Position numbers and translations under genes: made by a program. Source: a bacterium (lineage in GTDB: Bacteria > Verrucomicrobiota > Verrucomicrobiae > Opitutales > Opitutaceae). Taken from it: DNA of 19,736 nucleotides. Below are positions 12,859-19,736 of the stretch, piece after piece. Below the pieces are notes generated by a model that made no database searches, was not told the origin of the DNA, and saw nothing but the letters and a program-made list of their open reading frames with translations. The stretch is from the NCBI GenBank assembly GCA_021780625.1, contig JAJXYI010000178.1:1-19736 (forward strand), in the 5' to 3' direction. How positions within the stretch are numbered: the stretch's first letter is position 1; each line of letters opens with the position of its first letter.

Positions 12859-14823
12859 TCACCGGTCAGCGCGATCCAGCCACACCGCCATCGGGGACAG
12901 GCCCCGGTTGTCCCAGGTATAGTAGGGAATCGCCATCACGGGAGCCGCGGCCTGCTTCACGGACAGTTCCAGGACCGTGACGCCACCGAGCAGCGAAGGA
13001 TCAAACCGAGAGGTCACCGGCGCGCGATCGTTCACGACCAGCGCATCGGGCGGCGTCGGGCCGTGCGCGGTGTCCTCGACGCAATAGACCACAGGGCCGC
13101 GCTCGAAGGCGACGCGTCCGCGCGTTGCCTCGATGTGGGCGTTTCCAAGGACCCGCCTCACGGGCATCGGAAGGTCGAGTTCGACCACGTCGCCCGCCTT
13201 CCAGATGCGCGACAACACCGCATAACCATGATCGAGCGGCGCATCGACCGGCGAGCCGTTCACCAAAATCGTCCACCGCTGCGTGGCGCCGGGATTTTCG
13301 AAGGTGTAGAGATCCGACGGCACGGGCTCGCCCCGGGCCCAGCCGGGCACGCGCAGGCGCAGCGCGAATTCGGCCGGTTTCGCGGGATCCACGGTCAGGC
13401 GCACCCGCCCCTTCCAGGGATATTGCGTGTCCTGCGTGAGCGTCACGGCGCCGGCAGGCAGCTTAACCGAAGCCGTGTCCGGCGAATAGAGGTTCACATA
13501 AAGGTCGTCTCCCTTCACTGCGTAGAAATAGCCGCCGAGCGAGGCGAGCAGGCGCATCAGGTTCGGCGGGCAGCAGGCGCAGCCGAACCAGGGGGCGCGG
13601 CCCGCACAGCCGTAGTTGTTTTTCGAATGCCCATCGTACACCAGCGGATTCGGATAGAAGAACCGGTTGCCCGAGAGCGAGACGCCGCTGATGAAGCCGT
13701 TGTAGGCCGTGCGCTCGACGACGTCCATATACCGGGCGTCTCCCGAGCGCAGGAACATGCGGTGGTTCCACATCATGAGCGCCACCGCGGCGCAGGTCTC
13801 GTTGTAGGCGTCGTTCGGAAGCTGGTAGTCGGCCCCGTAGGCCTCCCCGTCCCTGAGCGCGCCGACCCCGCCGGTGAGATAAAGTTTCTTCGACACGACG
13901 TTCCGCCAGATCAGGTCGATGGCGTGCTGGTAGCGCTGGTCGCCGGTGAGGGCGGCGACGTCCGCCATTCCTGAATACAGGTAGTTGGCACGCACGGCGT
14001 GGCCGACCGCCTCGGTCTGGTCGACCACCAGCGCCTGCTGCTGGCTGTAGGCCGGGCCGCCCGGGCCGCGCGCGTCGAGGAAGATCTTCGCCAGCTTGAG
14101 CCAGCGTTCGTCGCCGGTGACTCGATACAATTTCACCAGACCCATCTCCACGATCTCATGGCCGGGAGCCACGCGCAGGCGGCCGTCGCCGAAGGTCCGC
14201 CACAGCAGGTTCGCGTTCTTCAGGCACACGTCGAGCAGCGTGCGCTTTCCCGTCGCCAGGTAGTGCGCGACCCCCGCCTCGTACAGATGGCCGGCATCGT
14301 AGAGTTCGTGGCTGAGCTTGGGCTCGTTTTCCCAGCGCCTCTGTCCGACCCAGGGCTGAGCGGGGGAGTCGGGATGCATCGTCCTAAACGTGTACAGGTA
14401 GCCGTCCGGCTCCTGCGCCGCCGCGATCCGGGCGATCCAGCCGTCCACGCGCTTCGAAAGCGCCGGATCGGGATGCATGCTGAGGACATACGAGGCCGCC
14501 TCAATCACCTTGTACGCATCCGTGTCGTCGAACGGAAAGATCGTCGCAGGTTTATTCTGGAAATGAACGTCTCCCGCCGCGCGCCGGCGCAGGGTCTCGG
14601 CGGCCAGGTCGAAATTCTTGAGCCGGTCCGACGCCTCGCACTGGTCCATCGCGTACGGCAGCGTCACCTCCCGGTTCACCTCCTGGCGCACGCCCCAGAA
14701 GCCGCCCGTCAGGCGGACGTCGGTGAAGGGCACGGGGCGGACCGGGTAGTCCGTGGCGGCGGACGCGGAAAAGGAGAAACCAGAAAGGGCTGCGAGCAGG
14801 TACAGAGCGAGGGGTGGGCGCAT
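12859..14823 (-). CDS. Secreted GH127 beta-L-arabinofuranosidase (DUF1680)
   Basis: This 654-residue GH127-family protein fits enzymes that remove beta-L-arabinofuranose with retention, using a zinc-bound cysteine nucleophile. The signal peptide is MRPPLALYLLAALSGFSFSA with cleavage near SAA (22-24). The barrel starts at VPFTDVRLTGGFWGVRQEVN (31-50) and contains the family segment SHELYDAGHLYEAGVAHYLA (171-190). The metal and catalytic residues known from HypBA1 are conserved: E342 and C344 in NETCAA, and the CC pair at 417-418 in CACCPPN, of which one is the nucleophile. H222/E223 (GHEIVEMG) also match family conservation. Residues ~440-654 are the beta-sandwich domains. Length is near the family norm of ~650. 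It diverges from the esterase gene across 136 bases that show no clear promoter. Substrate is inferred from family: arabinan side chains or hydroxyproline-linked arabinosides. Confidence 0.94.
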   Translation of the reverse strand: MRPPLALYLLAALSGFSFSASAATDYPVRPVPFTDVRLTGGFWGVRQEVNREVTLPYAMDQCEASDRLKNFDLAAETLRRRAAGDVHFQNKPATIFPFDDTDAYKVIEAASYVLSMHPDPALSKRVDGWIARIAAAQEPDGYLYTFRTMHPDSPAQPWVGQRRWENEPKLSHELYDAGHLYEAGVAHYLATGKRTLLDVCLKNANLLWRTFGDGRLRVAPGHEIVEMGLVKLYRVTGDERWLKLAKIFLDARGPGGPAYSQQQALVVDQTEAVGHAVRANYLYSGMADVAALTGDQRYQHAIDLIWRNVVSKKLYLTGGVGALRDGEAYGADYQLPNDAYNETCAAVALMMWNHRMFLRSGDARYMDVVERTAYNGFISGVSLSGNRFFYPNPLVYDGHSKNNYGCAGRAPWFGCACCPPNLMRLLASLGGYFYAVKGDDLYVNLYSPDTASVKLPAGAVTLTQDTQYPWKGRVRLTVDPAKPAEFALRLRVPGWARGEPVPSDLYTFENPGATQRWTILVNGSPVDAPLDHGYAVLSRIWKAGDVVELDLPMPVRRVLGNAHIEATRGRVAFERGPVVYCVEDTAHGPTPPDALVVNDRAPVTSRFDPSLLGGVTVLELSVKQAAAPVMAIPYYTWDNRGLSPMAVWLDRADR

Positions 14824-14959
14824 GCCGCACTCTCAAGTCCACCCGCGCCGAGCGTCGAGCGCCCCGCAAGGTGACAGTCATACCGTCCCCCGGATCGGTC
14901 CGTTTGCGTTTCCGGCCGCGCATCCCATCTTCTCCGACCAAGTCCTCCCCGCCAACGCG

Positions 14960-15724
14960 ATGCCTCCCAAAACCACCGTCCGCCAGCCCTCGTTCCACTC
15001 GCGCTCCGACGCGCTCGACACGACTTATGTCGTTTATGCCGAGGCGCCCGATGCGGAGGCCGAGCCGGGCCCCTGGCCGCTGCTCGTGTTCATGGACGGC
15101 GACTACGCGGTCGACGCCGCCCTCTGGGCGTATCGCAGCCTGCGCGAGGACGGCGCGATCCCGCCCTGCCTCGTCGCCGCTGTCGGCTACGGGCACTCGT
15201 TTGGAAGCCCCGCCAACCGGCGCGGGCGCGACTACACGCCGACCGCCTCGCCCGAGGAACCCGGCAGCGGCGGCGCCGACCGTTTCCTGGAACACCTGAC
15301 CGGTCCGCTCTGGACCGACCTCTCCAACCGGTATCCACTGCGAACCGACATCCGGCTCGTCGCCGGGCACTCGCTCGGGGCGCTCGTGGGCCTGCACGGT
15401 CTGTTCCGGGGCGACCGCCCCTTCTTCAACCGCGTGCTGGCGGGAGCGCCGTCGATCTGGTGGGACAACCGCAGCCTGCTGCGGATCGCGTCGGCCCACC
15501 GCGAGCGCACACCGACCTTGGACGCGCGGCTGTTCCTCGGCATTGGCGTGATGGATACGGAATCCATGCTCGGCGACCTGGCGCTGTTCGAGCGGCAACT
15601 CGAGGAGCGTCCCTACGAAAAGCTGGTGGTCAACTCACGCCGCATCCCGGATCGCGACCACTACAACGCCGCCCCAGACCTTTTCCGGGCGGGTCTCGAG
15701 GCCTTGCTTTCCGGAACCGCCTGA
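14960..15724 (+). CDS. Alpha/beta-hydrolase esterase (PF00756-type, IroE/enterochelin-esterase-like)
   Basis: This 254-residue hydrolase has the order expected of the putative-esterase family. WPLLVFMDGDYAVDA (~39-53) is the strand with the DGD loop, and CLVAAVGYGHS is at ~70-80. The nucleophile elbow GHSLG (136-140) carries S138, followed by FFNRVLAGAPSIWWDN. The catalytic His is probably H234 in DRDHYNAAPDLF; D199 or E201 in GIGVMDTESML is the likely acid. I chose the ATG at 14960 because it begins at the conserved region. Longer in-frame starts (from 14753) run back through the GH127 gene and encode Arg-rich low-complexity sequence. There is no signal peptide, so it is cytoplasmic. Relatives cleave siderophore trilactones, S-formylglutathione or acyl-sugars. 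Deacylation of imported sugars would suit the neighbourhood, but that is a guess. Confidence 0.85.
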   Translation: MPPKTTVRQPSFHSRSDALDTTYVVYAEAPDAEAEPGPWPLLVFMDGDYAVDAALWAYRSLREDGAIPPCLVAAVGYGHSFGSPANRRGRDYTPTASPEEPGSGGADRFLEHLTGPLWTDLSNRYPLRTDIRLVAGHSLGALVGLHGLFRGDRPFFNRVLAGAPSIWWDNRSLLRIASAHRERTPTLDARLFLGIGVMDTESMLGDLALFERQLEERPYEKLVVNSRRIPDRDHYNAAPDLFRAGLEALLSGTA

Positions 15725-15730
15725 GGCGAA

Positions 15731-15742
15731 GCCCGCGCGGGC
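15731..15742. terminator. Short GC-rich hairpin between convergent esterase and ubiB genes
   Basis: GCCCGCGCGGGC is a perfect 12-bp palindrome located 6 bases after the esterase stop and 6 bases before the ubiB stop (15751-15749). On the plus strand it is followed by CCCCTTT. It is compact and lacks a proper T-tract, so a shared terminator role is only plausible. Confidence 0.4.
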
Positions 15743-15748
15743 CCCCTT

Positions 15749-17443
15749 TCACATGCGCCCGTGGCGCACCATGGAGATCAACAGGGTCGCCGCCATTAGC
15801 GCGGCGAACACATAACCCGCCAGGCCAATCACCGGGATTCCATGCCATTTCGGCGCGATGCCTGAGTGGATGACGAGGGCGGAGGCGACGATCATCGCGG
15901 CTAGCACCACCGCGAACGCCAGGCGGTTGGTCGTGCGCTCGAGGGTCTCATTGAGGGGCCGCAGTCCCTCGACGCGAAAATTGACCGCCGCACGCCCGTC
16001 GCGCAATTGAGCCGCGACGCGCCGGATGTCCATCGGCAGCGCCCGCAGCGCCTCCACCGTTTCCCCGCCAAACTGAAGCAGCTCGCGCATGATGCGGCCT
16101 GGCTGAGCACGCTTTCCGTAAATCTCGCGAACAAACGGTCCGGCCTGTTCCAGGAAGTCGTAGTCCGGGTCGAGCGCCCCGACGAGGCCCTCCACCTGTC
16201 CCAGCACCTTGATCACGAGAAACACCTCCGGTGGAAGCGTCAGCGAGTGGCGTGCGGTGATGCGCAGGAGCTGCTGGAGCAGGCGCGGGAAGACGAGGTC
16301 CTTCATCGGCCCGGTGAAGTGGCGCTGAATGAACTCCGCGATGTCCGCCTCGAGCCCCGGCTTCGGCGGCTCAAGTTCCGCGCCGGCGAGGTGCACCAGC
16401 GCTGCCGTTGCCTCGCGTTCGTCCTTCCTTGCGACGGCGACCAGCAGCGCCGCAAGTTTGTCGCGCACGGATCTCTCGAGAAATCCGGTCATGCCAAAGT
16501 CCAGGAAGCAGATCACGTTGTCAGGCAACACATGGATGTTTCCAGGATGCGGATCGCCGTGAAAAAAGCCGTGCACGAAGATCTGCCGGAACGTGAGGTT
16601 GCCCAGGCGCCTCGCGATCTCCCTGCGGTCCAGTCCTGCGGCGTCGAGGGCTTCGAGCTGCGAAGCGGACACGCCGTCGACGCACTCCATCGTGAGCATG
16701 CGGCGTGTCGAGAGCGCGCGCAGCACCCGCGGCACGCACACCGTCGCTTCGCCCTCGAACTGCCGGGCAAACCGCTCCATCGCCGCCGCCTCAGCCGAAA
16801 AATCGAGCTCCTGCTCCATCCGGCGCGCGAACTCCGCGACGATCGCCGAGGGCTGGTGCGGCTGCCAGGTCTCGAGGTTGCGCTCCAGGAGCTCCGCGAT
16901 ACGCATCATGATCTCGAGATCCACGTGCACGATCCGCTCGATGTCGGGCCGTTGAACCTTGATGACGACCTCGCCCTCCTCCCGCGATATCGCACGGTGG
17001 ACCTGCGCAATGGAGGCCGACCCAAGCGGCTTCGGGTCGATGCGCGAGAAAACCCGGTCCGGAGGCTGGTGGAGCTCCGCGGTGATCAAGGCCTCGACCT
17101 CCCTGAAATCCACCGGTGGCACCTGGTCGTGCAGTTTCACCAACTCGTCGGTGTAGTCGCGCGGCAGCAGCCGCGTGCGCCCGGCGAGCAGCTGTCCGAG
17201 CTTCACAAACGCCGGCCCCAACTCCTCAAAGGCACGCCGCAACCGCTCGGGCCGCGACAGCGCCCCGATCTCCGATGCGCCCCGGCGAAGCGGGTGCGAC
17301 CGGAGCCAGATCCACAGACGGGACAGCGGCAGGTGCTGTGCCAGATCGACGTATCCATATTTCAGGAACACGCCGACAATCGTGCGGTAGCGCTGCGCGT
17401 GCTCGACCGCCCGGGTGAACCTCCGGAATCGGGCGAACAGCAT
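15749..17443 (-). CDS. ubiB: UbiB/ABC1/ADCK-family atypical kinase, membrane-anchored
   Basis: UbiB proteins are atypical kinase-like ATPases that support ubiquinone or related lipid metabolism at the membrane. The 564-residue product shows the family hallmark KLGQ at 81-84 (followed by LLAGRTRLLP), the Ala/Gly loop PLGSASIAQVH at ~139-149, ATP-binding Lys162 in VVIKVQRP, the catalytic-loop equivalent HGDPHPGN at 295-302 and the metal-binding DFG at 315-317. Two C-terminal helices (~508-527 and 536-558) form the expected membrane anchor. The start is set at the ATG 17443-17441, which shares its A with the TGA of the upstream gene (TGATG), a sign of translational coupling. A longer start at 17521 would run through that gene. 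Whether this member acts on quinone synthesis is not shown; no ubi or men genes are in view, so the symbol denotes family. Confidence 0.93.
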   Translation of the reverse strand: MLFARFRRFTRAVEHAQRYRTIVGVFLKYGYVDLAQHLPLSRLWIWLRSHPLRRGASEIGALSRPERLRRAFEELGPAFVKLGQLLAGRTRLLPRDYTDELVKLHDQVPPVDFREVEALITAELHQPPDRVFSRIDPKPLGSASIAQVHRAISREEGEVVIKVQRPDIERIVHVDLEIMMRIAELLERNLETWQPHQPSAIVAEFARRMEQELDFSAEAAAMERFARQFEGEATVCVPRVLRALSTRRMLTMECVDGVSASQLEALDAAGLDRREIARRLGNLTFRQIFVHGFFHGDPHPGNIHVLPDNVICFLDFGMTGFLERSVRDKLAALLVAVARKDEREATAALVHLAGAELEPPKPGLEADIAEFIQRHFTGPMKDLVFPRLLQQLLRITARHSLTLPPEVFLVIKVLGQVEGLVGALDPDYDFLEQAGPFVREIYGKRAQPGRIMRELLQFGGETVEALRALPMDIRRVAAQLRDGRAAVNFRVEGLRPLNETLERTTNRLAFAVVLAAMIVASALVIHSGIAPKWHGIPVIGLAGYVFAALMAATLLISMVRHGRM

Positions 17444-17760
17444 CAACGGGAGCGGGGCTTCGCCGGCGTCGTTCCGAACCGCTTGATCGCACGCTTCGCG
17501 GCCTTGTCCAGGTCGTTCCACGCCGACTCGACACCACCCTTCAGGTCCTTGAAGGCGCCGTCGCCCGCGTTGCGCAGCTTGGAGAGCCGCGACTTAAGTT
17601 CGGCGAGTTTTTCGTCGGTGTCGGCCAGCTCCTCGTGGGCCGCGATCTTCGCGTCGGCCGCCAGGCGCTTGGCCCGGGCCCGGATCACCGTGAGCCGGGC
17701 GTTCAATTCCTCGATCTGGGCTTCGTACTTTTGCCGGTAGGCGTCACGCAACAGGGTCAT
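17443..17760 (-). CDS. Small coiled-coil protein (sll1863-type stress protein-like)
   Basis: This 105-residue, highly charged, all-helical protein begins MTLLRDAYRQKYEAQIEELN. It carries heptad-like Leu/Ala spacing over ~5-65 and ends in an amphipathic segment (GAFKDLKGGVESAWNDLDKA, then AAKRAIKRF). That end segment resembles the small coiled-coil proteins annotated as the sll1863-family stress response group; their biochemical role is unknown. There is no signal peptide or membrane helix. The ATG at 17760 is preferred over the TTG at 17766 because GGAGGA stands 6 bases before it. The gene overlaps the ubiB ATG by one base, so the two are expressed together, and it may be a partner or regulator of the membrane kinase (inference). 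Confidence 0.82.
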   Translation of the reverse strand: MTLLRDAYRQKYEAQIEELNARLTVIRARAKRLAADAKIAAHEELADTDEKLAELKSRLSKLRNAGDGAFKDLKGGVESAWNDLDKAAKRAIKRFGTTPAKPRSR

Positions 17761-17766
17761 GGTCAA

Positions 17767-17772
17767 TCCTCC
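17767..17772 (-). promoter_or_regulatory. Strong Shine-Dalgarno sequence for the coiled-coil gene
   Basis: GGAGGA on the minus strand, with 6 bases to the ATG at 17760-17758. It is the best ribosome-binding site in the window, where most genes lack a clear one, and it fixes the start. Confidence 0.8.
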
Positions 17773-17789
17773 ATCGTTGGTCTGTGGTT

Positions 17790-17803
17790 TCCGCGGCCGC
17801 GGA
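17790..17803. repeat. Perfect 14-bp GC palindrome in the 5' leader of the coiled-coil gene
   Basis: TCCGCGGCCGCGGA is fully self-complementary. It lies between the predicted minus-strand promoter and the Shine-Dalgarno sequence, so it would be in the leader RNA of the coiled-coil/ubiB transcript. It may be a protein site or chance in GC-rich DNA. Confidence 0.35.
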
Positions 17804-17828
17804 GCCGGATTTCCTTGCCGCAGCCACG

Positions 17829-17858
17829 ACTATAGAACCGGACCCGCCGAGACGTCAC
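17829..17858 (-). promoter_or_regulatory. Candidate sigma70-type promoter for the coiled-coil/ubiB operon
   Basis: On the minus strand, TATAGT (17834-17829) matches the -10 consensus at 5 of 6 positions. GTGACG (17858-17853) matches the -35 at 4 of 6, with an 18-base spacer. This would give a leader of about 60 bases. Read by eye only. Confidence 0.4.
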
Positions 17859-17914
17859 GGTCTTTTCACATCCCTTCGTCCGGCCGGCGCATTCGGGTTT
17901 CGATGGGTGACAAT

Positions 17915-19582
17915 ATGCCGTCACCGATACACCGTCTGCGTCCAGACATGGCACTCCGCACCTTCCTCGTCGCAACCCTCTCCCTGACCCTCGGCCTCGT
18001 GCTCGGAGGCTGCGCCAAGCGGGAGACCGCCGCCCAGCGCGGCATCAAGACCCAGACCCTCCTCGTCGGAAACGGCGCCGAGCCGCAGGACCTCGACCCG
18101 CAGGTCGTCACCGCGTTCACCGACATGAACATCATGGTCTCCCTGTTCGAGGGCCTGACCCTGCTCGACGAACGCACGTCGAAACCGCTGCCCGGCGTCG
18201 CGGAGAGCTGGAGCTGCTCGCCCGACGGCCTCACCTGGACCTTCCACCTGCGCCCCGACGCCCGCTGGTCCGACGGCACCCCGCTCACCGCGGAGGACTT
18301 CGTGTGGTCGTTTCGACGGATCCTCTCGCCGAAGCTTGCCTCCGAATATTCCTACATGCTGTGGCCACTCGAGAACGCACGGGCGCTGAACGAGGGGCGG
18401 ATGACGGACTTCTCGAAGCTCGGCGCGCGCGCAATCGACGCCCACACCCTCGAACTTCACCTGGCCGCGCCCTGCCCGTGGATGCTCACGCTCGTCTCGA
18501 ACCAACCCTGGTTTCCCGTGCCCCGGCACGCGATCGAACGCTGGGGGGCCTGGGACCAGCGCGGCACGGCCTGGACCCGACCTGGCCACCTCGTATCCAA
18601 CGGGCCCTTCCGCCTGGTGCAGTGGAACCCCGGAGTACAGATCACCGTCGAGCGCAACCCCTACTACTGGGACGCCGCGCACACGCACCTCAGGCGGATC
18701 GTGTTCTATCCGTTCGAGAACATGAACAGCGAGGAGAACGCCTTACGCACCGGCCAGCGCCACCTCATCTACGAGCTGAGCCCCGACCGCATCGCAACCT
18801 ACCGCAAGACCGCCCCGGACGAACTGCGCATCGATCCGCTCTACGAGACCTTCTTCCTGCGCCTCAACGTGAAGCGCCCGCCCCTCAACGACCCGCGGGT
18901 CCGCCGCGCGCTCGCCATGGCGATCGACCGCGACGCCATCTGCCGGACCGTGCTCCAGCAGAGCCGGATCCCGGCCCACTCGATGACGCCCCCCGGGGCC
19001 GACGGCTATGTATCGAAGGCGGGGATACCCGACGCCCCGGCCGAGGCCCGGCGCCTGCTCGCCGAGGCCGGCTTCCCGGGCGGAAAGGGTTTCCCGCAGC
19101 TCGAGATCCAGTTCAAGAGCGACGACATCCACCGCGCTACCGTCGAGGCGATCCAGCAGATGTGGCGCAAACAGCTCGGGATCGAGACGGTGCTGACCCC
19201 GCTCGAACAGCCCACCTGGCTGGACAACCAGCGTACGCTCTCGTACCAGATCACCACTTCGCGCTGGATCGGCGATTACCTCGATCCCAACACCTTCCTC
19301 GACCTGTGGATGGGCGACAACACGAAGAATGAGACCGGCTGGCGCGACGCTGCCTACGACACGCTCATCCGCCAGGCGGCACGCACCCTCGACACCGACC
19401 AGCGGCACGCCCTCCAGCAAAAGGCGGAGGCGCTTCTCCTCACGCAGTGCCCCGTCGTTCCCGTCTTCTACGGCGCGCGCGTCTACCTCATCAGCCCGGC
19501 CGTCCACCACTGGCCGCCCGCTCTCCTCGGCCTTCACCGCTTCCAGCGCGTCGTGCTTGGAGGCCCGGCCACCGCGCCCTGA
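17915..19582 (+). CDS. OppA/DppA-type peptide ABC transporter substrate-binding lipoprotein (SBP_bac_5)
   Basis: This extracytoplasmic solute-binding protein of the oligopeptide/nickel family is predicted to deliver peptides to an ABC permease. A lipoprotein signal peptide ends in the lipobox VLGGC, with Cys33 from this start. The mature part begins ETAAQRGIKTQTLLVGNGAE and then AEPQDLDPQVV, the normal first strand. Conserved family segments follow: MVSLFEGLTLLDE, VAESWSCSPDGLTWTFHLRPDARWSDGTPLTAEDFVWSFRRIL, SNGPFRLVQW, ERNPYYWD, LNDPRVRRALAMAIDRDAI and the C-terminal HHWPPALLGLHRF. Mature length (~520) is normal for OppA. I chose the ATG at 17915 for the GGTGA upstream and a positively charged n-region. 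ATG 17948 (MALRTF, Cys22) is an equally good signal peptide and ATG 17903 is also possible. No permease or ATPase gene is in the window, so partners lie elsewhere. Confidence 0.92.
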   Translation: MPSPIHRLRPDMALRTFLVATLSLTLGLVLGGCAKRETAAQRGIKTQTLLVGNGAEPQDLDPQVVTAFTDMNIMVSLFEGLTLLDERTSKPLPGVAESWSCSPDGLTWTFHLRPDARWSDGTPLTAEDFVWSFRRILSPKLASEYSYMLWPLENARALNEGRMTDFSKLGARAIDAHTLELHLAAPCPWMLTLVSNQPWFPVPRHAIERWGAWDQRGTAWTRPGHLVSNGPFRLVQWNPGVQITVERNPYYWDAAHTHLRRIVFYPFENMNSEENALRTGQRHLIYELSPDRIATYRKTAPDELRIDPLYETFFLRLNVKRPPLNDPRVRRALAMAIDRDAICRTVLQQSRIPAHSMTPPGADGYVSKAGIPDAPAEARRLLAEAGFPGGKGFPQLEIQFKSDDIHRATVEAIQQMWRKQLGIETVLTPLEQPTWLDNQRTLSYQITTSRWIGDYLDPNTFLDLWMGDNTKNETGWRDAAYDTLIRQAARTLDTDQRHALQQKAEALLLTQCPVVPVFYGARVYLISPAVHHWPPALLGLHRFQRVVLGGPATAP

Positions 19583-19593
19583 GCGGTCGGAGA

Positions 19594-19655
19594 GTACCGG
19601 GTAGCGCAGTTGGATAAGAACCCCAGTCGCATCTGCCGGTACCTTGGTGAAGGTA
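19594..19655. repeat. Two overlapping hairpins downstream of the OppA gene
   Basis: GTACCGG (19594-19600) pairs perfectly with CCGGTAC (19636-19642). TACCTT (19640-19645) pairs with AAGGTA (19650-19655) around a GGTG tetraloop. The two stems share bases 19640-19642, so they exclude each other. The stretch is visibly less GC-rich than the coding DNA around it, and I recognise no known RNA family. Confidence 0.4.
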
Positions 19656-19692
19656 GATGCTCCTGAGGTTCAATGACTGGCGGCTATCGGAT

Positions 19693-19709
19693 TCCGCTAG
19701 CAAAGCGGA
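19693..19709. terminator. Perfect 6-bp hairpin, terminator-like
   Basis: TCCGCT (19693-19698) and AGCGGA (19704-19709) pair around the 5-base loop AGCAA, 110 bases after the OppA stop. No T-tract follows. It may be a terminator or part of a repeat together with the adjoining hairpin. Confidence 0.4.
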
Positions 19710-19735
19710 GGCCCCGCTCGACAGGCTCAGGGCCT
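19709..19735. repeat. REP-like hairpin with the GCTCGACAGGCTCAGGG motif at window end
   Basis: AGGCCC (19709-19714) pairs with GGGCCT (19730-19735) around a core that reads GCTCGACAGGCTCAGG. This core closely resembles a repetitive extragenic motif (TTCGACAGGCTCAGGG type) common in many bacterial genomes. It abuts the preceding hairpin and sharing base 19709. Copy number cannot be judged from one window. Confidence 0.45.
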
Positions 19736-19736
19736 T

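Noticed and set aside
14753..14959. N-terminal extension of the esterase
   Set aside because: It overlaps the start of the divergent GH127 gene and its signal peptide, and the encoded residues are low-complexity, not a leader or domain.
17444..17521. N-terminal extension of UbiB
   Set aside because: It reads through the coiled-coil gene in another frame. The ATG in TGATG gives the normal family length.
19595..19690. tRNA-like wording: GTAGCGCAGTTGGATA followed later by GAGGTTCAATG, resembling D-arm and T-arm sequences
   Set aside because: The D-stem does not close, no 7-bp acceptor stem can be found, and the putative T-stem arms are not complementary. Not called as a tRNA.

Overview
The window is GC-rich, densely coded chromosomal DNA. 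It suggests a polysaccharide-degrading bacterium, most likely Verrucomicrobiota of the Opitutaceae type. This placement is inferred from the mix of genes: secreted GH78 and GH127 enzymes, a clan GH-A hydrolase with an inserted carbohydrate-binding module, a TolB-type propeller, and a B12/radical-SAM DUF4070 protein. Many starts also lack a Shine-Dalgarno sequence. No phylogenetic marker was tested. I saw no rRNA, confident tRNA, CRISPR array, transposase or phage gene.

Layout. Positions 1-826 (minus) hold the N-terminal part of a ComEC/Rec2 DNA-uptake channel that runs off the left edge. An AT-rich divergent promoter zone (830-860) separates it from rarA (943-2319, plus). rarA converges on a TolB-like propeller gene (2335-3741, minus), and both stop codons lie in the arms of one perfect hairpin. 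Upstream of the propeller gene, probably in the same transcript, is a secreted 612-residue protein (3771-5609, minus) that looks like an undescribed glycosidase-like family. Across a 222-bp divergent gap with a candidate operator come a GH78-type alpha-L-rhamnosidase (5832-8303) and a clan GH-A hydrolase (8387-11029), both plus. A B12-binding radical SAM/DUF4070 protein (11105-12592), starting at TTG, and a GH127 beta-L-arabinofuranosidase (12859-14823) follow on the minus strand. A cytoplasmic alpha/beta-hydrolase esterase (14960-15724, plus) diverges from GH127. Then come a UbiB/ABC1-family kinase (15749-17443, minus), translationally coupled to a small coiled-coil protein (17443-17760, minus), and an OppA-type lipoprotein (17915-19582, plus). 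The last 154 bases are non-coding and full of hairpins, ending in a REP-like sequence.

How it fits together. From 2335 to 15724 the window reads as a carbohydrate-degradation region with four secreted proteins: the 612-residue protein, GH78, GH-A and GH127. L-rhamnose plus L-arabinofuranose specificities point to pectic (rhamnogalacturonan-I/arabinan-like) or plant glycoprotein glycans, which is an inference. No sugar transporter, SusC/D pair or sugar-specific regulator is in view. The flanking genes (comEC, rarA, ubiB, the coiled-coil gene, oppA) are general housekeeping or stress functions.

The items most worth following up are the 612-residue secreted protein, the GH-A enzyme with a module inside its barrel, the stop-codon hairpin at 2316-2338, and the structured tail at 19594-19736.
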